Assembly: GCF_000729995.1 (NCBI RefSeq)
Contig: NZ_JNFG01000005.1
Coordinates: 186,001-250,000 of the forward strand
Direction of reading: 5' to 3'
Origin: Caballeronia sordidicola
Lineage (GTDB): Bacteria; Pseudomonadota; Gammaproteobacteria; Burkholderiales; Burkholderiaceae
Length of the DNA: 64,000 bases
Shown: positions 1 to 11,529 of the stretch, one piece after another
How the letters are laid out: every line of letters starts with the position of its first letter
Numbering within the stretch: position 1 is the stretch's first letter
Translations under genes and position numbers: made by a program
The notes under the pieces: generated by a model
Databases searched by the model: none
Told to the model about the DNA's origin: nothing
The model's input: the letters and a program-made list of their open reading frames with translations, nothing else

Positions 1-1
1 C

Positions 2-2095
<2,094 letters not shown>

Positions 2096-2114
2096 TGAAG
2101 TGACGGGGCAGGCG

Positions 2115-2149
2115 GGCGGCGAGTCGGCCACCGCAGGCCGACCGCCGCC
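2115..2149. terminator. GC-rich hairpin between convergent genes
   Basis: GTCGGCC (2123-2129) and GGCCGAC (2136-2142) form a perfect 7-bp stem around a 6-base loop. The stem can be lengthened by GGCGGC on the left and GCCGCC on the right with small mismatches. It lies between the stops of the glucosidase and the minus-strand TAXI gene. There is no clear U-tract, so it is a plausible but weak bidirectional terminator. Confidence 0.45.
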
Positions 2150-2161
2150 GCCAAACCCGCG

Positions 2162-3238
2162 TCATTCGTTATTGCACAACATCAACACCTTCTCTGCATC
2201 GGTGCATGGGCGCTTCGGTGCGTGCTGCGTCACGGGCGCCGTGTCGCTTCCCGTAGACGCCATCTTGCGGATGCATGCCCGCAAGCGCTTTTCTGTTGGC
2301 GGATAGTATTTCCAGCCGCGAGTGAGCGGCGGCAATTCCATCTTCACCTGCTTCCATTTCGGATGGCCGTTGGCCTGCAGTTCATCGAAGTGGGTGCAGA
2401 GCGAGTCGGCGAATTGCGTCATCGCCCCGACGGTGCCGCGCAGGTTGTAATCGTAGGTGACGAGAAACGCCTTGACGGTAAGCGTCGGCGAGTCTTCCTT
2501 GATCCAGTTCGGATAACTGGATGGTCGGATGGTGGCTGCGAAATAGGTCTGCTCGGCACGCGTTGTTTCTGGCACTGCAGGATCGAGCTTGAGCAGCTTG
2601 AGCTGGCCCAGCAGGTCCGAGTTCAGATCCTGAAACAGCTTGGCCGGCTGTCCCACCACGATTATCGCTACATCCAGTTTGCGCACAATCAGCTTCGCGA
2701 GCGCCTCCTCGTTGCTGTAGTGCTGCATGTTCTGGTCGGGGATCGGTTCGTTGAACATCAGCTTGTAAACCGTGGTCGCGGATTGCGCCGTGCCGCTGCC
2801 GATCAGCCCGACACTGATGTTCTTGTCCTTGATCTCATGAATGTAGTTCAGCGGCGAATCTGATCGTACAACGAAGTAAATCTCTTCGTTATACAACGGC
2901 ATGATGAGCCGCAGCGGCTGGATGATCTTGCCTGCTTCCTCGTTGCCGGCTTTCGCCATATCGACGTAAGCCTGGTACACGTCCGACTGCACGAGCGCAA
3001 ATTTCACGCCCGGCTCGTAACGCATGCGCTGCACGTTTTCGGCAGAGCCTTTTGATGCGAGCACATCGAGGTTCATGCCAATCGGATCAGCAACTATCTT
3101 CGCCAGGTCCTGGCCTATCTGGATGTAAGTGCCGCGTTCCGGCCCGGTGACGATCTTGTAGTCGGCTTGCGCATGAGCCTCCGCAACGAGGCCGGCGAGC
3201 CCGAAGAGGGCGAACAGCATGAGGAAAGTCTTGTGCAT
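2162..3238 (-). CDS. TAXI-family TRAP solute-binding protein (orphan)
   Basis: 358-residue secreted protein. The N-terminus is a typical Sec signal peptide (MHKTF, hydrophobic LMLFALFGLAGL, cleavage near AHA-QA). The mature part begins with DYKIVTGPERGTYIQIGQDL, the glycine/threonine-rich opening of TAXI-type (TRAP-associated extracytoplasmic immunogenic) periplasmic binding proteins, and continues with the family's IGSGTAQSATTVYK segment. TAXI proteins deliver small organic acids or amino acids to a fused DctQM-type TRAP permease. No permease gene is nearby, so it is an orphan and may serve a distant transporter or a sensor. Convergent with the glucosidase. The RBS is weak. Confidence 0.85.
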   Translation of the reverse strand: MHKTFLMLFALFGLAGLVAEAHAQADYKIVTGPERGTYIQIGQDLAKIVADPIGMNLDVLASKGSAENVQRMRYEPGVKFALVQSDVYQAYVDMAKAGNEEAGKIIQPLRLIMPLYNEEIYFVVRSDSPLNYIHEIKDKNISVGLIGSGTAQSATTVYKLMFNEPIPDQNMQHYSNEEALAKLIVRKLDVAIIVVGQPAKLFQDLNSDLLGQLKLLKLDPAVPETTRAEQTYFAATIRPSSYPNWIKEDSPTLTVKAFLVTYDYNLRGTVGAMTQFADSLCTHFDELQANGHPKWKQVKMELPPLTRGWKYYPPTEKRLRACIRKMASTGSDTAPVTQHAPKRPCTDAEKVLMLCNNE

Positions 3239-3374
3239 GATGTCGTTTCAGTCGTTCTAATGTGTTGGCCAACTTTCATTACACGGATAGACCACGGTGG
3301 CCTGCGTCTCCCGGCGCGGCCTTCAATCTCCTTAAAGTCTCCTGTTCAGAATCTCCTGTCTCCCGCCTTGGCTT

Positions 3375-5066
3375 CTACTGCGGCGTCGAGCGTTGGGCCG
3401 ATGACGGCTTCTTGCTCCATCCCGACTCCAGGATCGCGCGCTCTTCGTCGTCCGGATTGCTCGCCTTGAAGGCGGGCGCACGCGGTTGCGCCGCACTGGC
3501 CGCGTTGTCTCCTGACGCGAGCGTGCGGCGGACCGTGGGCGACGGTTGACGAGTCATGCTTTGCACACTTGCCGGCGGACCGTTTGCCGCAACGCGAGGC
3601 GACACAACGCCCGCCCGCACCGGGACGGCTTCGCTGACCGGTGCGAGTGGCCGTGTCACCACCGGCGGCGAGGCGGTATCGACTGGAACCTGGGTAGCGG
3701 TCGCCGCGCTGCGTACCGGTGCCGTGGCGGGCATCGCGTCGGTTCCGTCAGGCATGGGGACAAACGCGGGTGCTGGCGGACGAGGCGGCGCGGCCTGTTG
3801 CGGCGACGGGGGATACGGCGACGATGTGAGCTGAGCCTGCGAGCCCGTGCCTAGGCGTGCCGGTTCCGGAACGGTCCGCGAGGTGGCAGGCGCGCGCATG
3901 GTCGTGGCGACTACGGGCGCGGCCGGTGCAACTGGCACGGGAGTCCGGATAGGCGTAGGCACTCTCATCGCGGCGACCGCACGGGCATGCTCGGCGGCCG
4001 AGACGGCGGCGGTGGGCCTATGCGTTGACGCAGGGGGAAGTGTGGCCGCCACGGTGGCCGCCACGGTGGCCGCCACGCGCGGTCCGGGCGCCGCCACGGG
4101 CGCTGGCGCGGCGGGCGCCACGGCAGCTGTCTGCGTCTTGTTGTGGGGTGGGGCATGCGCCGTTGTGGTCGGGGGCGCGGTTGTATTAAGCCAGCCCGAG
4201 CGGGAGATCGCGTGCTCGACGAATTTTTGTGCTTCGACATTGCCGGTATCGATCGCCAGCACGTCACGGGCGTTCTGAAGCACGCACAACCACGAGCCGG
4301 TTGATTCGCAACCGCGTGCGACTTGCAGCATCTCGTCGCGAGTGTGTTCCAGTCCGGTGAGGTCCGCCAGGGTCCGCTGCGAATTGGCGGTGCTCAGTTG
4401 CGACGCCGGGATCTTCGAGAAACGCTTGCGCGCCGTGGTCAGGTCGCCCCGCGCGATGGCATCGCGTGCGGCCAGCAGGTTATCGGCCGGATTGGCCAGC
4501 GCCGCACTCGAGCGGCCGGAGGGTTCCGTGGGCAAGGTTTCGCGGGCGGCAACGGAGGGTGCTGCTGCCGTTTGCGCCTGCCTGACGGCTGCTGCAGACC
4601 TGGCAAGGGCGTCCATCGGCGCCGCTGTGACCGCGGGCGCAGGCGTGCCTTGCGCGGGTTTCATATCGATGGCGCCATACGCGCTGTGTTTCGCGGGCGG
4701 CTCGGAACGGGGAGTGTCGTCACCGCTGCCGCCGTGCTGCGAATAGATGATGCCGCCGGCCGCGAGGGCCACGGCTACCGCGCCCAGCGTGACGATTTTC
4801 GACGTCTCCCAGCGCTGCTCTCCGGCGCCGGCCGGTTCGGACGCTTCGGACACGCTCGGGTAGGGCGACGGGATGTTCAGGGCTTCGCGGTGCGCGCCGA
4901 AGGGCAGGCGCAGGCCCGTTGAGAGCGCGACGGTCTTCGCGGCGCCGAAGCTCGGGCCATGATCAGCGCCGCAATGCGGACAAGTGTCGGCATCGCCCGG
5001 AATGTCGTTGCCGCAACGCTTGCAGGTCACGGTATCGCGGGATGTGGGAAAGAAGAGACGGGCCAT
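3375..5066 (-). CDS. Zinc-ribbon single-pass membrane protein with long Pro/Ala-rich tail
   Basis: About 563 residues. I chose the ATG at 5066 (MARLFF) over a GTG at 5087 because GGGAGG lies just upstream of it. Residues 15-32 form a zinc ribbon (CKRC then CPHC; Cys15, 18, 29, 32). A single transmembrane helix follows at about 91-108 (IVTLGAVAVALAAGGIIY). A low-complexity Ala/Pro/Thr/Val region fills most of the C-terminal half and includes three tandem copies of TVAA near 4046-4078. In between is a helical stretch (about 195-290) with a paired-cysteine CESTGSWLC segment. The predicted topology is cytoplasmic zinc ribbon and extracytoplasmic tail. Similar architecture occurs in envelope proteins of Burkholderia, but the function is unknown. 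Confidence 0.75.
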   Translation of the reverse strand: MARLFFPTSRDTVTCKRCGNDIPGDADTCPHCGADHGPSFGAAKTVALSTGLRLPFGAHREALNIPSPYPSVSEASEPAGAGEQRWETSKIVTLGAVAVALAAGGIIYSQHGGSGDDTPRSEPPAKHSAYGAIDMKPAQGTPAPAVTAAPMDALARSAAAVRQAQTAAAPSVAARETLPTEPSGRSSAALANPADNLLAARDAIARGDLTTARKRFSKIPASQLSTANSQRTLADLTGLEHTRDEMLQVARGCESTGSWLCVLQNARDVLAIDTGNVEAQKFVEHAISRSGWLNTTAPPTTTAHAPPHNKTQTAAVAPAAPAPVAAPGPRVAATVAATVAATLPPASTHRPTAAVSAAEHARAVAAMRVPTPIRTPVPVAPAAPVVATTMRAPATSRTVPEPARLGTGSQAQLTSSPYPPSPQQAAPPRPPAPAFVPMPDGTDAMPATAPVRSAATATQVPVDTASPPVVTRPLAPVSEAVPVRAGVVSPRVAANGPPASVQSMTRQPSPTVRRTLASGDNAASAAQPRAPAFKASNPDDEERAILESGWSKKPSSAQRSTPQ

Positions 5067-5627
5067 GCCAGAAACCTCCCGGGACACAAGGTTGTCCTTC
5101 CCGCTCTCGTGTCCGGTTTAATCGGACAAAACGGTCACTCGTATGATGAAATGCTTCGGACTCCCTAGGCTGGACAGTCACCGAGGGAGCCAGAACCAAT
5201 ATGTGACATCTCCGAGGCGGCGTCAACACGCGCGTGAGCAGCGCTGCAACACCCGTGCCGCGCGACTCAAATGGCTGCTTTGGCCGCGCCGCTCAGGGCG
5301 CTGGCGAACGGGCAAAAAGCAGCTGCTGGTTTCGTCGGCAAGCGCCTAGGTTCTGTCCGAATATGGCGCTTCGCGGCAGGCCGAAACAGGCCCCTGCGCG
5401 TCCGGAAACAACAACCGAAGCCCATTATTTTCTGGTGTCGGCGCTGAAAAGCACATTGCGTAATAAATTTGAGCCAGACTCGCAATTTGATAGGATGTAA
5501 GCGCGCCGCGAGAGGCTGGGCGCAGCACCCCACAGGCGGTCAAAAATACAAATGACTCACCATCTGATGCTCGCCGCCCGACCTCGGCAATTCACCCCGG
5601 CAATAAGCCTGGAGAAGGGACATACCG
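5067..5627. other. Divergent intergenic region, no gene seen
   Basis: About 560 bases separate the zinc-ribbon gene (minus) from the GGDEF/EAL gene (plus). A loose hairpin CTCCCT...AGGGAG is present near 5161-5190. The short ORFs here have poor codon use and no recognisable product. It should hold the promoters of both flanking genes, but no convincing -35/-10 pair was picked out. Confidence 0.4.
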
Positions 5628-8087
5628 ATGGACATGCCGTCTAAGGGCGAGAATGCGCAGCTCATACGGATCACCTGGCCGTTCCTGGTCGTCATTCTTG
5701 TCCTCGTTTCGCTCGCCATTTTCAGTATCGACATCATGTCGTCGGTGCGTGCTTACATTGGCGGGGAAAGCATCTGGTCGAAGGGCCAGAAAGACGCGGC
5801 TTTCTATCTGAACCTGTACGCCGAAACCGGCTCCGAAAGCACCTACAAGCAATATCTGACCGCCATGGAAGGCCCGCGCAACCTGCGTACGGCCCGTCTG
5901 GCGCTCGACCAGAGCAAGCCCGACCCGACTACCGCGCGCCGGGCGCTGATCGCAAGCGGCGTGCATCCCGACGACGTCGGCGACGTCATCTGGACCTTCA
6001 AGATGTTCCGCCACGTCAGTTATTTCAGTGAAGCGGTCGGGTACTGGTCGCGCGGCGACGCCGAACTGGCGAAGCTGGAGCGGGTCGGCAATGAGTTGCA
6101 TGCGCGGGTCGCGGGCGGCAGCTTGCCCTTGAGTCTCGTCAGTGCTTACAAGTCGCAGATAGGGACCATCAACGCGACCATTGCGCCGCTGTCATGGGGT
6201 TTCTCGCAGGTATTGGGTACCGCATTCCGCAAGACTGCGTCGCTGCTGCTGACCGTCGACCTGGTCGCCGCGCTGCTGCTCGTGTGCCTTTCAACGGTGC
6301 ATGTGCGGCGGCTGATCAGGCAGCGCGGGCACATTGAAGCGGCGCTCAAGCAGAGCGAGGCGCGCGCCAAGGCGACGCTCGGTTCGATCGGCGAGGCCGT
6401 GATCGCGACGGGGCCGTCGGGGCATATCGAATTCATCAACCCGGCGGCCGAGCGGATCGCCGGATGTCTGGCGGACGACTGTCTCGGACGGCCGCTGGTC
6501 CAGACCTTCAGGCTGCTGCACGCTCACAGCCGCCAGCCGCTCGACCCGATCGAGGACGCCCGGGCGGGCACGCGCCCGGATGGAGAAGCCGCAGAAATGC
6601 TGCTGCAGCAGCGTGACGGCGCCGAGATTCGCGTGCAGGCGGTGACGTCGCGGATCAGCGCAGCCGGTGCAAGTCCCAACATGGCCGATGCGCAAGCCGG
6701 CTTCGTGCTGATCCTGCGCAACATGACCCGCGAGTACGAATATATCGAGAGTCTTGCCTGGCAAGCGACGCATGACGGGCTCACGGCGCTCGTTAACCGC
6801 GCCGAATTCGAGCGGCGTCTGCAACACGCGCTGGGTACGCGCTGGAGCGAGGTGGCGTCGTGGCTGCCGGCGGCGTCCGCCCTCCTGTTTCTCGATCTCG
6901 ACCGCTTCAAGGTGGTCAACGACACCTGCGGGCACGCGGCCGGCGACGCCATGCTGCGTGAAGTCGCGTTGCGCTTCGAAGCCAGCCTGCAACCGGACGA
7001 CACGCTCGCGCGGCTGGGCGGCGACGAGTTCGGCGTGCTGCTGCAGGGTTACGATACCCCGGGCATCCAGGCGGTCGCGGAACGCCTGCGCGCGTGCCTG
7101 AATGACTTTGTCTTCCACTGGGAGGCGCAGCCGTTCACGACCAGCGTGAGCGTCGGCGTGGTCGACTTGCGCAACACGGAAATGAGCGTGGAAGAGGCCA
7201 TGCGGCTCGCCGATATCGCCTGTTACATGGCGAAGGAGCGCGGCCGCGACCGGGTGCAACTGGCGGACCTGGGCGACCGCGAACTCGCGCGCCACGCGAG
7301 CGAAGTATCGTGGGGACGACGTCTCAAGCAGGCGCTCGAACACAATCACTTCTGCCTCTACGTGCAACCCATCGTGGCCGTGGGCGATGGCTTGCCCGCC
7401 ACCACCGAAGGGCAGCGCGCCGAACTGCTGCTGCGCATGCTCGACCCGGCCGTGCCCAACGGCGTGATCGCTCCAACCTTGTTCATTCCTGCGGCCGAGC
7501 GGTATGGGCTGATGACGGCTATCGACCGGTGGGTGATCCGCAATGCCTTCGATATGCTGTCAGGTATCCGTCATAAGCGCTTCAAGGAGTATGCGATCAA
7601 CCTGTCGGGCGCCTCGGTGGGCGACGAGCGTTTCCTCGGTTTCGTGCGCGAGCAATTCCAGCGCACGGGCGTCTCTCCTGGCATGATCTGTTTCGAAATT
7701 ACGGAAACCACCGCGATTGCCAACCTGGCGTCGGCGGCGCGGTTCATGCGCGAGCTGAATGCGCTCGGCTGTCATTTCGCACTCGATGACTTCGGCGCAG
7801 GCATGTCGTCGTTCGGATACCTGAAGCATCTGCCGGTGGAGTATCTGAAGATCGACGGCAGTTTCGTGACCGATATGGTGCACGATCCGGTGAGCCGCGA
7901 GATGGTCGCGGCCATCAACGAGATGGGTCATTCAATGAAATGCCGGACCATTGCGGAATATGTGGAAAGCGAAGGAATCCTGCGCGCGCTGCATGCGCTC
8001 GGGGTGGATTATGCGCAAGGGTATTACATAGGACGGCCAATGCTTTGGACAGAGCCGGCCGTTCTGACATTAGCCAAGGAGGCTTAA
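5628..8087 (+). CDS. Membrane PAS-GGDEF-EAL cyclic-di-GMP protein
   Basis: 819 residues. Domains in order: transmembrane helix about 15-38, periplasmic region to about 200, second helix about 203-225, PAS domain about 245-365, GGDEF about 370-540, EAL about 555-810. The cyclase signature GGDEF is intact (RLGGDEFGVLL). The usual RxxD inhibitory site is QPDD, so product inhibition is probably lost. The EAL signature reads ELLLRM, which keeps the metal-binding Glu. The downstream phosphodiesterase motifs NLSG, ITETT and DDFG are present, so both synthesis and hydrolysis of c-di-GMP are possible. RBS AAGGGA precedes the ATG. The stop overlaps the start of the next gene (TAATG), so the two are translationally coupled. 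Confidence 0.92.
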   Translation: MDMPSKGENAQLIRITWPFLVVILVLVSLAIFSIDIMSSVRAYIGGESIWSKGQKDAAFYLNLYAETGSESTYKQYLTAMEGPRNLRTARLALDQSKPDPTTARRALIASGVHPDDVGDVIWTFKMFRHVSYFSEAVGYWSRGDAELAKLERVGNELHARVAGGSLPLSLVSAYKSQIGTINATIAPLSWGFSQVLGTAFRKTASLLLTVDLVAALLLVCLSTVHVRRLIRQRGHIEAALKQSEARAKATLGSIGEAVIATGPSGHIEFINPAAERIAGCLADDCLGRPLVQTFRLLHAHSRQPLDPIEDARAGTRPDGEAAEMLLQQRDGAEIRVQAVTSRISAAGASPNMADAQAGFVLILRNMTREYEYIESLAWQATHDGLTALVNRAEFERRLQHALGTRWSEVASWLPAASALLFLDLDRFKVVNDTCGHAAGDAMLREVALRFEASLQPDDTLARLGGDEFGVLLQGYDTPGIQAVAERLRACLNDFVFHWEAQPFTTSVSVGVVDLRNTEMSVEEAMRLADIACYMAKERGRDRVQLADLGDRELARHASEVSWGRRLKQALEHNHFCLYVQPIVAVGDGLPATTEGQRAELLLRMLDPAVPNGVIAPTLFIPAAERYGLMTAIDRWVIRNAFDMLSGIRHKRFKEYAINLSGASVGDERFLGFVREQFQRTGVSPGMICFEITETTAIANLASAARFMRELNALGCHFALDDFGAGMSSFGYLKHLPVEYLKIDGSFVTDMVHDPVSREMVAAINEMGHSMKCRTIAEYVESEGILRALHALGVDYAQGYYIGRPMLWTEPAVLTLAKEA

Positions 8088-8836
8088 TGGGAAGTGTGGG
8101 GGGTGGGTTTATCAGAGAGGGCGACCTCAAGAACATAGCGAGCTACCCACTTTGGTTGCAGGAAGTTTTGTTGGAAACCGGCGCGGCAAAAAGCCGTGTG
8201 ACGTCTCATCCGCTGTTTCGGGCATTGCGGGACGGCGAGCTTGGCTTGAGTGAAATGCGTGCGTTCCTGATCAATGGCTGGCCGGTGATCAATCAGTTTC
8301 CGCAGTACATGGGCATGAATCTGCAGAAGATCGGACCCGAAGAAACACCGGGCTCGCGCATGGCACGGCGGTATCTCACGCGCAATATCCGTGTCGAGCA
8401 GAATCACGCCGATTACTGGGTCGACTGGGCCGCGGCCCACGACGTTTCGCGCGAGGATCTGCAAGCCGGCGAAGCGCCACCGCTAGCGTTTGCACTGAGC
8501 CACTGGTGCTGGAAAAGCAGCAATGCGGACCCGCTGCATGCGTCGATGGCGGCGACCAATTTCGCCGTTGAAGGCGTGACCGGAGAATGGTCGACGCTTC
8601 TCTGCAGCCGCGACACGCTCGCGCACAGCTACCCTGAATCGATCCGCAAGAAGACCATGCGCTGGCTGAGGCTGCACGCGCATTACGACGATGCGCACCC
8701 GTGGGAAGCGCTCGATATAGTGGCCACGTTGCTGGGCCGCGCGCCGCGCGTGGCTGATATCCGTGAAGTCAAACGCAGCATCCAGCGCAGCTATGAATAC
8801 TTCGAGGTCAGCCTGAACTGCTGCCTCGAAGTCTGA
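8087..8836 (+). CDS. TenA/PqqC-like (haem-oxygenase fold) protein
   Basis: 249 residues starting at the ATG inside the TAATG overlap at 8085-8089, with AGGAGG ahead of it. An upstream in-frame extension is only the shadow of the GGDEF/EAL gene. The all-helical sequence has HPLFRALRDGELGLSEMRAF, a VEQNHADYW helix and an AATNFAVEGVTGEWS helix, matching TenA/PqqC/CADD-like proteins, in which Glu and His residues may bind a di-iron centre. Some members degrade thiamin, some are redox enzymes. I cannot assign a reaction. Coupling to a c-di-GMP enzyme suggests it acts in, or is regulated with, that signalling pathway; this is inference. Confidence 0.75.
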   Translation: MGSVGGGFIREGDLKNIASYPLWLQEVLLETGAAKSRVTSHPLFRALRDGELGLSEMRAFLINGWPVINQFPQYMGMNLQKIGPEETPGSRMARRYLTRNIRVEQNHADYWVDWAAAHDVSREDLQAGEAPPLAFALSHWCWKSSNADPLHASMAATNFAVEGVTGEWSTLLCSRDTLAHSYPESIRKKTMRWLRLHAHYDDAHPWEALDIVATLLGRAPRVADIREVKRSIQRSYEYFEVSLNCCLEV

Positions 8837-8863
8837 TTGGCCGCCGCGCTTAACTTCCCCTTG

Positions 8864-10447
8864 CTACTTCGATAACTGCAGCTTGCCGTCCAGCCGCCGG
8901 TTCAAACCGAGCGGATTGGCGGTTTTCAACGCATCCGGCAGCAGGCCTTCGGGCAGGTCCTGGTAGCTGACGGGGCGCAGGAACCGGTCGATGGCGAGAC
9001 TGCCTACGGACGTTGATCGGCCGTCGGCGGTGGAGGGGAAAGGACCGCCGTGGACCATGGCATGTCCGACTTCCACGCCCGTACCGAAGCCATTGACCAG
9101 GATCCGCCCGGTGCGGCGTTCCAGCGCCGGCAGGAAACGGCGGGCATCGTCATGATCCGCTTCATCGATATGCAGCGCCGCCGTCAACTGCCCTTCCAGC
9201 TGTTCCACCAACTCGAGCACGGTGGCGAGATCCGGGCATCGCACGATCAGTGAAGCCGCGCCGAAAATCTCCTCATGCAATTCCGGATTCGCGCGGAACG
9301 CTGCAGCGGTAGTCGAAAACAGCGCTGCTTGCCCTTGCGTTGACCCCTTCGCCGCACAGCCTCGCGCGAGCGTCTTGACCTCACCATGCTCTGCTGTTTT
9401 GTTCACAGCCGATTCATACGCCTTGTGAATACCGGGCGTCAGCATCGTGGCGGCCGGTGTTTCGCTCAGGGCGGTAGCCGTTGCTTCGATGAACGCATCG
9501 AGTTCGGGACCGTCGATGGCCAGAACCAGACCGGGGTTCGTACAGAACTGGCCGGCGCCGAGCGCAAGCGAGCCGGCGAACGCCTTGCCGATCGCCGCGC
9601 CGCGATTTTTCAGCGCGTGCGGGAACAGCAAAACCGGGTTGATGCTGCTCATTTCGGCATATACAGGAATCGGTTCGCGACGGGCTGCCGCGAGCTTCAT
9701 CAGCGCCGTGCCGCCGCCGCGCGAGCCGGTGAATCCGACCGCTTTGATACGACGATCCGAGACGAGGCCCTGGCCGACGTCGCGGCCGCTATCGAAGAGC
9801 AGGGAGAACGTGCCTTCCGGCAAACCGCAGTCCGCGACCGCTTTCTGCACGGCGCGTCCGACCAGCGCCGACGTCCCCGGGTGCGCCGAGTGCGCCTTCG
9901 CGATCACCGGGCAACCGGCGGCCAGCGCGGAGGCGGTATCGCCGCCCGCTACCGAGAACGCCAGCGGGAAGTTGCTCGCGCCGAACACAGCGACGGGGCC
10001 GACGGGCACATAACGCAAGCGCAGGTCGACGCGCGGCAGCGGCTTGCGCTCCGGTTGCGCCGGGTCGATACGCACGCCCAGGAAATCGCCTTCGCGCACG
10101 ACGGCCGCGAACATGCGCAACTGGCCGACAGTCCGGCCGCGCTCGCCTTCAATGCGGCCGCGCGGCAGGCCGCTTTCGGCCACGCAGCGTTCGATCAGGA
10201 CATCGCCGATATCGAGAATGTTCTGTGCGATCGTTTCCAGGAACTTGGCGCGGGTTTCAAGCGGCAGTTCGCGATAGATATCGGAAGCTTGCCAGGCGAG
10301 TGCGCAAGCTTGCTCCAGTTGGTCGAGCGAAGCGCCGCCGAAGGCGGGCGCGAGCGGCTCGCCTGTGGCGGCATTGATGCCTTTGATCGAGCCATTCGTG
10401 CCGTGAATGGTCTGTTTGCCGATCAGCAGATCGCTGGAAATTTCCAT
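8864..10447 (-). CDS. 2,5-dioxopentanoate (alpha-ketoglutarate semialdehyde) dehydrogenase
   Basis: 527 residues from the ATG at 10447 (MEISSDLL); longer upstream frames run back over the neighbouring gene and lack an RBS. It is an NAD(P)-dependent aldehyde dehydrogenase: nucleotide-binding GFTGSRGGG, general-base Glu in YAEMSSINP, catalytic Cys in GQFCTNPG. The sequence type is that of alpha-ketoglutarate semialdehyde dehydrogenases, which oxidise 2,5-dioxopentanoate to 2-oxoglutarate. The dehydratase gene just upstream (44-base gap) would make this substrate, so the pair is the end of a non-phosphorylative L-arabinose or sugar-acid pathway. Convergent with the TenA-like gene. Confidence 0.9.
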   Translation of the reverse strand: MEISSDLLIGKQTIHGTNGSIKGINAATGEPLAPAFGGASLDQLEQACALAWQASDIYRELPLETRAKFLETIAQNILDIGDVLIERCVAESGLPRGRIEGERGRTVGQLRMFAAVVREGDFLGVRIDPAQPERKPLPRVDLRLRYVPVGPVAVFGASNFPLAFSVAGGDTASALAAGCPVIAKAHSAHPGTSALVGRAVQKAVADCGLPEGTFSLLFDSGRDVGQGLVSDRRIKAVGFTGSRGGGTALMKLAAARREPIPVYAEMSSINPVLLFPHALKNRGAAIGKAFAGSLALGAGQFCTNPGLVLAIDGPELDAFIEATATALSETPAATMLTPGIHKAYESAVNKTAEHGEVKTLARGCAAKGSTQGQAALFSTTAAAFRANPELHEEIFGAASLIVRCPDLATVLELVEQLEGQLTAALHIDEADHDDARRFLPALERRTGRILVNGFGTGVEVGHAMVHGGPFPSTADGRSTSVGSLAIDRFLRPVSYQDLPEGLLPDALKTANPLGLNRRLDGKLQLSK

Positions 10448-10491
10448 GATGGTTCGAATCCTGTAGGTGTAATCAAAGTGTCCGGATTGCC

Positions 10492-11412
10492 TTACTTGCC
10501 CCAGCTCAGCACGAGCGGATCGAGGCGGCGTGCGACTTTCATCAGGCCGGCGCGGGTCGATGGATGCATCGCGGCGAATGGGTGGCGCGTGGTGTCGGAG
10601 TGGATCACGCCGCCTTCCATCATGAGCGCTTTGCAGGCCGCGAGGCCGCATTGACGGTTCTCGTAGTTGATCAGCGGCAGCCATTGCTCATACAGCTTGG
10701 CGGCGCCTTCCGTGTCGCCGGATGTGTAGGCGTCGACGATCTTGCGAATCCCGTCCGGATAACCGCCGCCGGTCATCGCGCCGGTCGCGCCGGCATCGAA
10801 ATCCGGAATCAGCGTGATGGCTTCCTCGCCGTCCCACGGGCCGATGATTGCGTCGCCACCCAGTTCGATCAGTTCGCGCAGCTTCGAGGCAGCTTGCGCC
10901 GTTTCGATCTTGAAGTACGACACGTTCGCGACTTCCTTCGCAAGCTTCGCCAGGAACGATGCAGACAGCGGCGTGCCGGCGACCGGTGCGTCCTGGATCA
11001 TGATCGGGATGTCGATGGCGTCGGACACGCGGCCGAAGAACTCATGAATCCCGCGTTCGCCCACGCGGATGGTCGCGCCGTGATACGGCGGCATGACCAT
11101 GACCATCGCGGCGCCTGCGTCTTGCGCGGCGCGGCTGCGGGCGGCGCAGACGTCACTGCTGAAATGCGTGGTGGTCACGATCACCGGCACGCGGCCGGCC
11201 ACGTGCTCCAGCACGGCTTTTTGCACCTCGGAGCGTTCGTCGTCGGTGAGCGCGAATTGTTCGGAGAAGTTGGCGAGGATGCACAGGCCGTGCGATCCGG
11301 CGTCGATCATGAAGTCGATCGCGCGTCGCTGGCCGTCGAGGTCGAGGCGGCCGGAGGCATCGAAGACGGTCGGGGCGACCGGGAACACGCCGCGGTAGGG
11401 CTGATTGGGCAT
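10492..11412 (-). CDS. DHDPS-family 2-keto-3-deoxy sugar-acid dehydratase
   Basis: 306-residue class I (Schiff-base) lyase-fold enzyme. The conserved lysine is Lys168 in SYFKIET. The Tyr motif of dihydrodipicolinate synthase is replaced by IQDAP (about 140-144), as in 2-keto-3-deoxy-L-arabonate dehydratases, so lysine biosynthesis is unlikely. It is predicted to dehydrate 2-keto-3-deoxy-pentonate or glucarate to 2,5-dioxopentanoate, which the adjacent dehydrogenase would oxidise to 2-oxoglutarate. GGAGA precedes the ATG. It is first in a two-gene unit divergent from a LysR regulator. L-arabonate versus glucarate/galactarate substrate is undecided. Confidence 0.88.
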   Translation of the reverse strand: MPNQPYRGVFPVAPTVFDASGRLDLDGQRRAIDFMIDAGSHGLCILANFSEQFALTDDERSEVQKAVLEHVAGRVPVIVTTTHFSSDVCAARSRAAQDAGAAMVMVMPPYHGATIRVGERGIHEFFGRVSDAIDIPIMIQDAPVAGTPLSASFLAKLAKEVANVSYFKIETAQAASKLRELIELGGDAIIGPWDGEEAITLIPDFDAGATGAMTGGGYPDGIRKIVDAYTSGDTEGAAKLYEQWLPLINYENRQCGLAACKALMMEGGVIHSDTTRHPFAAMHPSTRAGLMKVARRLDPLVLSWGK

Positions 11413-11438
11413 TGCAAGTCTCCATTGTGATTGGAGGA

Positions 11439-11470
11439 ACTATAGGTGCTGGCAGAAGGCCCTGTATAGT
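11439..11470. promoter_or_regulatory. Dyad in the LysR/dehydratase divergent promoter
   Basis: ACTATA (11439-11444) and TATAGT (11465-11470) are inverted copies 20 bases apart in the only space between the divergent dehydratase and LysR genes. This fits a LysR-type operator region, where half-sites flank the target promoter. Binding is inferred from position only. Confidence 0.4.
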
Positions 11471-11529
11471 GAAACCTTTCCATCTAGTGATCGCTTTTGC
11501 GACTCACCCCGACGTTTGACCACCGCGCC

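Noticed and set aside
4046..4078. Short tandem repeat, considered as a CRISPR or VNTR
   Set aside because: Three in-frame copies encoding TVAA inside a low-complexity Ala/Thr tail; no spacers.
10492..11412. Lysine-pathway dihydrodipicolinate synthase (dapA)
   Set aside because: The usual Tyr motif is IQDAP and the gene is paired with an alpha-ketoglutarate semialdehyde dehydrogenase and a LysR regulator, pointing to sugar-acid catabolism.
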